DNA of 64,000 bases from Blautia coccoides (GTDB lineage Bacteria > Bacillota > Clostridia > Lachnospirales > Lachnospiraceae). This document shows, in pieces, positions 57,877 to 64,000 of the stretch (the stretch's first letter is position 1; every line of letters begins with the position of its first letter). The position numbers and the translations under genes were made by a program. The notes under the pieces were generated by a model, which saw only the letters and a program-made list of their open reading frames with translations, searched no databases and was not told the origin of the DNA. The stretch lies in the NCBI RefSeq assembly GCF_034355335.1, contig NZ_CP136422.1, positions 387,001 to 451,000 of the forward strand. Reading direction: 5' to 3'.

Positions 57877-58917
57877 ATGAAAGCTAGGGTGTTGAGCCTG
57901 CTGACTGCCGGAGCCGTTATGACAGGACTGCTTACGGGGTGCAGCGGAGGTACAGAGAACGTGGGGGCTTCCGGTTCGGCCGGAAATGGTTATCAGAAGA
58001 TTGAACTGGTCATGGCAGTGAACGGAACGGACATTCAGATTGATTCCAGAGTAGCGGACAAATTTGCAGAGCTGGTGAAGGAAGCATCTGATGGAAATGT
58101 GACCATAGACGTATATCCCAACGATCAGCTTGCCGGAGGAAACTCTACAAAAGGAATTGAGATGATCGCAGGAGGAGGCGTGGATCTGGCGGCCTATGCG
58201 ACCTGTGTCATGGCAGTCATTGACGAGCAGTTGTCCGTGGCTACGATCCCATGGATATTCGATGATTACAAACACGCAAGAGAGGTTATTGACGGCACCG
58301 GGGGCGAATATTACGCAGAGCGCCTGGAGGCAAAAGGGATCACTTACCTTGGGTCTTTCCACAATGGTTTCCGGCAGATCACTAACAGCAAGCGGGAGGT
58401 CCGTACACCGGATGATGTAAAGAGATTGAAAATTCGTGTGCCGGGCAGTGAAGTTTATATGAAGTTCTTTAAAACTTTAGGTGCAGACCCGGTGGCCATG
58501 AGCTGGAGTGAAGTCTTCACAGCGATCCAGCAGGGAACCATCGACGGACAGGAGAACGGCATCTGTATTACAGAGTCCGCCAAGATGGATGAGATCCAGG
58601 ACTATCTCACTCTCTGGAACTATACATATGAAAATGATTTGTTTGTAGCCAACACAGAGATCTGGGAGTCCCTGGAACCAAAGACAAGAGAACTTCTTCA
58701 GGAAAAGGCAAAAGAGGCCTGCGAATGGGGAAGAGATACTGTGGAGGAAGAAGAGGCAGCCATTGTTGAGGAGTTCAAATCCGAGGGTATGACTGTGACT
58801 GAGCTGACAGAGGAAGAACTGGATGCCTTTAAGAATAAGATCAGCGGTGTGAAACAGGAATTTATTGAAAAATACGGTGAGAAAGCCTGCAAAGCTTTCG
58901 GCATAGAAAGTGAATAG
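57877..58917 (+). CDS. TRAP transporter substrate-binding lipoprotein (DctP)
   Basis: 346 residues, behind AAAGGAGG. The lipobox LTGC gives lipidated C22. DctP-family core: FAELVKEASDGNVTIDVYPNDQLAGGNSTKGIEMIAGGGVD and KIRVPGSEVYMKFFKTLGADPVAMSWSEVFTAIQQGTIDGQENG. The Arg in LKIRVPG is the residue that in the family binds the substrate carboxylate, so an organic or sugar acid is expected. It is the first gene of the TRAP-transketolase-SDR operon. Confidence 0.95.
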   Translation: MKARVLSLLTAGAVMTGLLTGCSGGTENVGASGSAGNGYQKIELVMAVNGTDIQIDSRVADKFAELVKEASDGNVTIDVYPNDQLAGGNSTKGIEMIAGGGVDLAAYATCVMAVIDEQLSVATIPWIFDDYKHAREVIDGTGGEYYAERLEAKGITYLGSFHNGFRQITNSKREVRTPDDVKRLKIRVPGSEVYMKFFKTLGADPVAMSWSEVFTAIQQGTIDGQENGICITESAKMDEIQDYLTLWNYTYENDLFVANTEIWESLEPKTRELLQEKAKEACEWGRDTVEEEEAAIVEEFKSEGMTVTELTEEELDAFKNKISGVKQEFIEKYGEKACKAFGIESE

Positions 58918-58934
58918 GAAAGGGAGGAAATAAA

Positions 58935-59414
58935 ATGCGGATATTTGACAAGATAGAGGAGATATTGGCAGCAGCCTGCCTGATCGTTATGACGATCCTC
59001 ACATTTGCCAACGTGGTCGCCAGATACCTGTTCAGTGCGTCCTTCTCCTTTTCAGAGGAAATCACAACATATCTCTTTGTACTGCTGAGTATGCTGGGTA
59101 CAGCCATAGCCGCAAAGCGCAGAGCCCACCTGGGACTGAGCATTGTGACAGACGCAGTCGGACCGAGGGCAGAGAAGGCATTAAAGATCATCGGTTATTT
59201 TGTGGCAGTGTTGTTTACCGGAGCCATTTTTTACTACGGAATTCTCATGGTGAGAAATCAGAGGATCCTGGGACAGGTTACAGCCGGTATGCAGTGGCCG
59301 GAATGGATTTTTGGATCCTTTGTTCCCATTGGCGCATTCTTTGCCACAATACGTTTTATACAGGTTTTAATAGAAGAGATTAAGAGAAATCCGGAAGAGG
59401 AGGTAAACAAATAG
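58935..59414 (+). CDS. TRAP transporter small membrane subunit (DctQ)
   Basis: 159 residues with four helices, starting behind AGGGAGG. Typical DctQ features are FANVVARYLFSASFSFSEEITTYLFVLLSMLG, RAHLGLSIVTD and the C-terminal QWPEWIFGSFVPIGAF. It overlaps the large subunit by one base and joins it to form the Na+-coupled TRAP channel. Confidence 0.94.
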   Translation: MRIFDKIEEILAAACLIVMTILTFANVVARYLFSASFSFSEEITTYLFVLLSMLGTAIAAKRRAHLGLSIVTDAVGPRAEKALKIIGYFVAVLFTGAIFYYGILMVRNQRILGQVTAGMQWPEWIFGSFVPIGAFFATIRFIQVLIEEIKRNPEEEVNK

Positions 59415-60697
59415 TGGTAGCAGCAATCCTTTTTATAAGCTTCGCCGTACTGCTTCTCATGGGAGCCCCCATAGCCGTGTGCCTTGGTACCTCCAGTGTG
59501 GTAGCTATGATCGTTCAGGGGGCAGGAAGACCGCTGGATACGGTAATGAGCAGTCTTCCTATGATCGTATCGGCGTCAACCAGCAAATTCGTATTACTGG
59601 CAATTCCTTTCTTCATTTTAGCAGGAAACATTATGGAGAAAGCGGGAATATCAGAGAAACTCATCAAACTGGCTGAGGCTTGTGTAGGGCATATCAGAGG
59701 CGGACTTGCCATTGTATGTGTCATTGTTGCCTGCTTTTTCGCGGCAATATCCGGTTCAGGTCCGGCTACAGTGGCGGCACTGGGTGTCATTATCGTGCCG
59801 GCCATGATCAAATCAGGCTATAAACCTGCGTTTTCCGCAGCGTTAATGGCAGCGGCTGGAGCCATAGGGGTCATCATTCCTCCCTCCATAACCTTTGTGG
59901 TATATGGCTCCATTGCCGATACATCCATCGGAGATCTGTTCATCGCAGGACTTGTTCCCGGGCTTCTGATGGGATTCGCACTCATGGTAGTGGCTCTTCT
60001 GGTGGGAAGGAGATCTAATTTGAAGACACTGCCCAAAGCCAGCAGAAAAGAACGCTGGCTGGCATTTAAGGACGCGTTCTGGGGACTCATGATGCCGGTC
60101 ATTATCCTGGGCGGTATCTACGGTGGTATCTTCACCCCCACAGAGGCCGCAGCGGTATCTGTTGTATATGGTTTGTTCGTAGGAATCTTTATTTACAAGA
60201 AAATAAGGCTGAAAGAATTTTACGCCTTGCTTCTTGATACCACATCCACAACGGCAACCGTAATGTTCATCACAGCAGCAGCCAGCCTGTTTGCCTATGT
60301 GCTGACAAGGGCCAGACTCGACGTGGCTATCAGCTCCGCGCTTCACAATGCCACAGGCGGAAATGTAATAGTCTTCTTCATTATTGTAAATATTATCCTG
60401 CTGATCGCAGGCTGCTTCCTGGATTCTACCTCAGCCCTATACATCTTTACACCGCTGTTTGTACCGGTGGCACAGGCGCTGGGCGTGGATCTGATCCACC
60501 TGGGTGTTGTGATGATCGTGAACCTGGCGATCGGGCTTTTTACTCCCCCTGTAGGCGTAAACCTCTATGTGGCCTGCGGTGTGGGAAATGTAAACCTGAA
60601 GCAGATTTCAAAAGCAGTTGTATCATTGATCATAGCGGCATTGATCGTACTGCTGTTAGTAACTTATATACCTAAAATCTCATTGCTATTTGTATAA
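59414..60697 (+). CDS. TRAP transporter large membrane subunit (DctM)
   Basis: 427 residues with about twelve helices, starting at GTG 59414 which shares a base with the DctQ stop. DctM motifs: MGAPIAVCLGTSSV, IPFFILAGNIMEKAG, SGSGPATVAALGVIIVPAM and GGIYGGIFTPTEAAAVSVVYG. Ion-driven import channel for the substrate captured by DctP. The next gene, the transketolase N-half, starts 16 bases after its stop. Confidence 0.95.
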   Translation: MVAAILFISFAVLLLMGAPIAVCLGTSSVVAMIVQGAGRPLDTVMSSLPMIVSASTSKFVLLAIPFFILAGNIMEKAGISEKLIKLAEACVGHIRGGLAIVCVIVACFFAAISGSGPATVAALGVIIVPAMIKSGYKPAFSAALMAAAGAIGVIIPPSITFVVYGSIADTSIGDLFIAGLVPGLLMGFALMVVALLVGRRSNLKTLPKASRKERWLAFKDAFWGLMMPVIILGGIYGGIFTPTEAAAVSVVYGLFVGIFIYKKIRLKEFYALLLDTTSTTATVMFITAAASLFAYVLTRARLDVAISSALHNATGGNVIVFFIIVNIILLIAGCFLDSTSALYIFTPLFVPVAQALGVDLIHLGVVMIVNLAIGLFTPPVGVNLYVACGVGNVNLKQISKAVVSLIIAALIVLLLVTYIPKISLLFV

Positions 60698-60713
60698 AAA
60701 AGGAGCGAGGAAT

Positions 60714-61571
60714 ATGAAAAATGTAAGTGTTGAAGAACTGGAAAGACAGAGTATTGAACTGAGGAAAAAGGTGATCACCATGATCCACAAAGCGAAATCC
60801 GGACATCCCGGCGGCTCCCTCTCCGCTGCCGACTTTGTGACAGCCCTGTATTTCAGGGAGATGAATGTGGACCCCAAGAACCCTAAATGGGAGGACAGAG
60901 ACCGTTTTGTATTGTCGAAAGGACATGTGTGCCCTGTACAGTACGCGGCACTTGCCACACTGGGATTCTTTGATGAGTCTGTGCTGGGCACTCTCCGCCA
61001 GGAAGGGTCTATCCTGCAGGGGCATCCTGATATGAAAAAATGTCCGGGCATTGATATCTCCACAGGTTCCCTGGGACAGGGTCTTGCCTGCGGGGTAGGA
61101 ATGGGAATTGCTGCCAAAAAAGACAACAGGGACTACCGTGTATTCGTAGTCGTAGGCGACGGCGAATGCCAAGAGGGTGAAATCTGGGAGGCAGCCCAGA
61201 CCGCAAATAAATACCAACTGGATAACCTGGTAGTATTTGTAGACAACAATAACCTTCAGCTTGACGGTACCACAGATGAGGTTATGCCGAACATTAATCT
61301 AGGTGAGAAATTCAAAGCATTCGGGTTTGATACCTATGAGATTGACGGACATGACATGAAACAGACTACAGATACTCTGGACAGGATCCGCATGAGAAAG
61401 AATGGAAAGCCTAAATGTATCTTTGCCAATACGGTGAAGGGCAAAGGCGTATCCTTTATGGAAAACCAGTGCGGATGGCACGGAGTGGCACCAAATGATG
61501 AGCAGTACGAACAGGCAATGAAGGAACTGGACGCGCAGCTTAAAAAACTGGAAGTCAGAAAATCAGCATAA
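60714..61571 (+). CDS. Transketolase, N-terminal subunit
   Basis: 285 residues from ATG 60714, behind AAGGAG. TPP-binding half of a transketolase encoded as two genes: KSGHPGGSLSAADFVTALYF, STGSLGQGLACGVGMG and the Mg-TPP site GDGECQEGEIWEAAQTANKYQLDNLVVFVDNNNLQLDG. It acts with the following C-terminal subunit to move two-carbon ketol units between sugar phosphates. Split transketolases are common in Clostridia. Sitting behind a TRAP importer suggests it works on the imported substrate rather than in the main pentose pathway. Confidence 0.94.
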   Translation: MKNVSVEELERQSIELRKKVITMIHKAKSGHPGGSLSAADFVTALYFREMNVDPKNPKWEDRDRFVLSKGHVCPVQYAALATLGFFDESVLGTLRQEGSILQGHPDMKKCPGIDISTGSLGQGLACGVGMGIAAKKDNRDYRVFVVVGDGECQEGEIWEAAQTANKYQLDNLVVFVDNNNLQLDGTTDEVMPNINLGEKFKAFGFDTYEIDGHDMKQTTDTLDRIRMRKNGKPKCIFANTVKGKGVSFMENQCGWHGVAPNDEQYEQAMKELDAQLKKLEVRKSA

Positions 61572-61590
61572 GCGGATGGAGGATAAGAAT

Positions 61591-62526
61591 ATGAGTGAAG
61601 TAAAGAAAGCCACCAGAGACGGCTTTGGTGAAGAGATTGTAAAGCTGGGCAAACTGGACAATGATATATATGTAGTGGACGTTGATATAGGAAAATCCTG
61701 TAAGACAGTGGAGTTCCGCAAACAGCTTCCGAAACAATACCTGAATGTGGGCATTGCAGAGCAGAACGCGGCCGGTGTTGCAGCCGGACTTGCAACCTGC
61801 GGAAAGATTCCGTTTGTAGTGACCTACGCTGTATTCGGCTCTCTGAGAATGTGCGAGATGATCCGCCAGGAGATCTGTTATCCCAAATTAAATGTGAAGA
61901 TTGCCTGCTCCCACGGCGGCGTTACCCCGGCAAATGACGGAGCAAGCCATCAGAGTATTGAGGACATGGGAGTTCTGCGCACCATCCCCAACATGACGGT
62001 TCTTATGCCGGCAGATTATCATGCGGCGAAAAAGCTGGTGAAAGCAGCGGCAGAATATGACGGACCTGTATATCTGCGTTTTACAAGGGATGCGATTCCG
62101 GTCATCTACCCGGAAGATGCTGAATTTGAGATTGGCAAAGCCAACAAGTTAAAAGATGGAAAAGACGTTTCCATCATTGCCAACGGAGATACGGTTTCTA
62201 TCGCTTTAAAGGCAGCGGAGCAGCTTGAAGCACAGGGAGTGTCCGTGAAATTGTACGATATGCATACGATCAAACCTCTGGACGTGGACGCAGTGACCGA
62301 GTGCGTGAACGAGACAGGCAGGATCATCACTGTGGAGGACCACAACATCATGAACGGCCTGGGCAGCGCAGTCAGCGAAGTGGCAGCAGAGACAGGCAGA
62401 TGTATAGTAAAACGTATCGGTATCCAGGATCAGTTCGGCCAGTCAGCACCTTATGAGAGACTGCTGGAGATGAACGGGATCACAGTGGAGAATATCGTGA
62501 ACACGGCAAAAGCGTTAGTAAAATAG
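61591..62526 (+). CDS. Transketolase, C-terminal subunit
   Basis: 311 residues from ATG 61591, which has GGAGG seven bases upstream; an in-frame ATG at 61576 would overlap that site. The Pyr domain carries the catalytic Glu E57 (NVGIAEQNAAGVAAGLA), then SHGGVTPANDGASHQSIEDMGVLRTIPNM, and a C-terminal Rossmann-like domain (VKLYDMHTIKPLDVD, ITVEDHNIMNGLGSAVSEV). Partner of 60714-61571; the two are 19 bases apart. Confidence 0.94.
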   Translation: MSEVKKATRDGFGEEIVKLGKLDNDIYVVDVDIGKSCKTVEFRKQLPKQYLNVGIAEQNAAGVAAGLATCGKIPFVVTYAVFGSLRMCEMIRQEICYPKLNVKIACSHGGVTPANDGASHQSIEDMGVLRTIPNMTVLMPADYHAAKKLVKAAAEYDGPVYLRFTRDAIPVIYPEDAEFEIGKANKLKDGKDVSIIANGDTVSIALKAAEQLEAQGVSVKLYDMHTIKPLDVDAVTECVNETGRIITVEDHNIMNGLGSAVSEVAAETGRCIVKRIGIQDQFGQSAPYERLLEMNGITVENIVNTAKALVK

Positions 62527-62582
62527 AGACCTGGGCAGAAAGGGTTATAGCAGGAAATAAAAATTTCAGGAGGATAAAGAAA

Positions 62583-63341
62583 ATGTTTGATTTTGACGGA
62601 CAGGTAGTGATCGTAACAGGAAGCGGCTCACCAAAAGGAATCGGCAAGACCATTGCCAAGACCTTCGCAAAGCAGAAAGCAGCGGTCGTGATCGCTGATA
62701 TGAATGAAGCAGGTGTACAGGACACGGTAAATGAGATCAAGGCAGAAGGCGGGGAAGCCATGGGTGTGACTGTCAATGTCACTGACGAGGCCTCTGTACA
62801 GAAAATGGTGGATGACATCATGAACGCTTACGGCAGAATTGATGTGCTGGTAAATAATGCAGGCATTTCCCAGAAGGTAACAGTTGAGGATATGACACTG
62901 GCAGATATGAGAAAGATTTTTGAAGTCAACATGTTCGGCCTGTTCCTCTGCACACAGAAGTGCATGAAGGTAATGCGCAGTCAGAAATACGGAAGGATCG
63001 TAAACTTATCTTCGGTCTCCGGCAAGAGAGGCGGCGGTGTGTTCGGCGGTGCCCACTATTCAGCATCCAAAGCGGCGGTACTGGCATTCTCTAAAAATCT
63101 CTCCAGAGAGATCTCCGCGGAAGGCGTCACAGTGAACAGTGTCTGCCCCGGCCTTATCAACACAGAAATATGGAAATCTCTTCCCAAGGAAGATGCAGAC
63201 AAAATTATTGAGGGAATCCCCATGGGACGTCCGGGTGAGACACAGGAAGTGGCAAATACGATTGTTTTCCTGGCATCTAAGGAAGCCTCCTATATAACAG
63301 GCGAAGAAATTGATATCAACGGCGGTTCTCATATGGATTAA
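62583..63341 (+). CDS. Short-chain dehydrogenase/reductase (SDR)
   Basis: 252 residues, behind AGGAGG. Rossmann nucleotide motif VTGSGSPKGIGKT (12-21), NNAG, catalytic Ser near 144-146, Y159 and K163 (YSASK), and the C-terminal GEEIDINGG. D39 after the second strand (VIADMN) favours NAD(H). It most resembles sugar-alcohol or 3-oxoacyl-type dehydrogenases. Within the operon it probably oxidises an imported polyol or hydroxy acid to a keto form that the transketolase can use. Substrate unknown. Confidence 0.92.
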   Translation: MFDFDGQVVIVTGSGSPKGIGKTIAKTFAKQKAAVVIADMNEAGVQDTVNEIKAEGGEAMGVTVNVTDEASVQKMVDDIMNAYGRIDVLVNNAGISQKVTVEDMTLADMRKIFEVNMFGLFLCTQKCMKVMRSQKYGRIVNLSSVSGKRGGGVFGGAHYSASKAAVLAFSKNLSREISAEGVTVNSVCPGLINTEIWKSLPKEDADKIIEGIPMGRPGETQEVANTIVFLASKEASYITGEEIDINGGSHMD

Positions 63342-63479
63342 CCTGAAAATGCATATTTTGCGGCTGCCCTGTCATTTGACAGCAGTCATACCCCTTATTT
63401 TATCCGGCCGTAATAGACAAAATTCGATTTTTATGGTAGTATGTTGGTTGTAGGATAAACCGATAAAGGGGTGAGCGGA

Positions 63480-64000
63480 ATGCAGAACATCAGTTATTTA
63501 AAGAAAGTAAACAGTGAATCGGTAGTGCAGCAGGTGATCAACGCGCTGACAGAGGCCATGCTCAACAGGGAATTGCGCCCCGGGGATAAGATTCCCACAG
63601 AGGCAGAGCTGGCGGAGAGTATGGGAGTCGGAAGGAATTCCATCCGGGAGGCCATTAAGATTCTGGTATATCTGGGAGTGCTTGAGATCAGGCGGGCAGA
63701 GGGGACCTTTGTCTGCGAAGGATTTTCTGAGAGCATGATCGACCCAATGATTTACGGTATTATTTTGGACAAAGAGGATTCATATGAAAATCTTATGGAA
63801 CTGCGGGAACTGATCGAGGTTGGTGTAATGCAGCTCGCCATGCAGAAGATCCAGGAGGAAGATCTGCATGTACTCAAAGAGAAGCTGAACCGCATGGAGA
63901 AAGAGATAGAGAAAGGGCCGGAGAACGTGGAGAACGCTTTCCTGGCTGACAATGAATTCCATAATACCATATCAGATATGGGAAAAAATCCCCTGGTAAA
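63480..64000 (+). CDS. FadR-subfamily GntR regulator (3' end beyond window)
   Basis: The first 173 codons are present, from ATG 63480 behind GGGGTGAGCGG. N-terminal winged helix RPGDKIPTEAELAESMGVGRNSIREAIKILVYLGVLEIRRAEGTFVCEG, then the all-helical FCD effector domain (ENLMELRELIEVGVMQLAMQKIQEED, ADNEFHNTISDMGKN), which usually binds a carboxylate with a metal. It directly follows the TRAP/transketolase/SDR genes and is their likely repressor. GTAGGATAA in its own leader (about 63450) resembles the repeats at 57801 and 57839. Confidence 0.93.
   Translation, partial: MQNISYLKKVNSESVVQQVINALTEAMLNRELRPGDKIPTEAELAESMGVGRNSIREAIKILVYLGVLEIRRAEGTFVCEGFSESMIDPMIYGIILDKEDSYENLMELRELIEVGVMQLAMQKIQEEDLHVLKEKLNRMEKEIEKGPENVENAFLADNEFHNTISDMGKNPLV

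Noticed and set aside
60714..62526. Direct assignment of the split transketolase to the sulfoquinovose sulfo-transketolase pathway
   Set aside because: The isomerases and sulfolactaldehyde reductase of that pathway are not visible, and the importer is TRAP-type; kept only as one hypothesis.

Overview
The window looks like the chromosome of a gut Firmicute of the family Lachnospiraceae, possibly a Blautia-like species. The base composition is moderate, ribosome-binding sites are strong GGAGG type, and sigma-A promoters are easy to see. Gene content fits: many ABC sugar operons that lack their own ATPase, ECF sigma/anti-sigma pairs, Bce-type ABC/two-component modules, several MATE pumps, a fructoselysine pathway, and paired half-size transketolase genes. 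No rRNA, tRNA, CRISPR array, transposase or phage gene was seen. The genus is an inference from gene style, not from a marker gene.

Layout. (1) 1-10.5 kb is a cell-envelope stress region. It holds the tail of a histidine kinase with a LolD/MacB-type ATPase and large FtsX permease, a GHKL kinase/LytTR regulator pair divergent from a BceAB-like transporter, and an ECF sigma factor with its zinc-finger anti-sigma factor. (2) 10.8-23.8 kb holds a small membrane protein, DNA-3-methyladenine glycosylase I and an OmpR/HisKA two-component system. Divergent from that system is an unusual operon: a very large solute-binding lipoprotein, two sugar-type permeases, a MacA/HlyD-like adaptor and a MacB-like permease, with no ATPase. 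A maltose/galactoside acetyltransferase, a MATE pump and an AraC regulator follow. (3) 23.8-27.1 kb holds a PadR-controlled membrane-protein operon, an orphan 72-residue protein, and a membrane protein carrying the IIGGADGPT motif of Na+-translocating decarboxylase beta subunits. (4) 27.5-30.9 kb is a fructoselysine cluster (GntR, frlD kinase, GntR, frlB deglycase). (5) 31.2-38.4 kb is a LacI-lacZ-ABC importer operon for a beta-galactoside. (6) 38.5-47.0 kb holds MATE, M42 peptidase, EamA exporter, LacI, a UroD-like methyltransferase homologue, MATE, a cytidylate-kinase-like protein and a CarD-like regulator behind an attenuator-like hairpin.

(7) 47.1-51.2 kb holds a secreted protein with a long Glu/Ala/Lys repeat, a GNAT acetyltransferase, and a DUF2975/Xre/DUF4153-type membrane cluster. 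(8) 51.4-57.7 kb is a complete response regulator-kinase-ATPase-permease module followed by a second ECF sigma/anti-sigma pair. It closely parallels region 1, so the two ends of the window carry paralogous stress modules. (9) 57.8-64 kb is a catabolic operon: TRAP transporter DctPQM, split transketolase, SDR dehydrogenase, and a FadR-type regulator cut by the window end.

Functional themes are sensing and export of envelope-active compounds, uptake of diet- or host-derived sugars (beta-galactosides, Amadori products, an unknown acidic substrate taken up by TRAP), and dense local regulation. Candidate operators can be read directly for the PadR, LytTR, GntR, LacI, Xre and FadR genes. The most notable observations are a dispersed palindromic repeat placed just upstream of start codons, the importer plus MacAB operon without an ATPase, the transplanted decarboxylase motif, and the TRAP/transketolase/SDR operon of unknown substrate.
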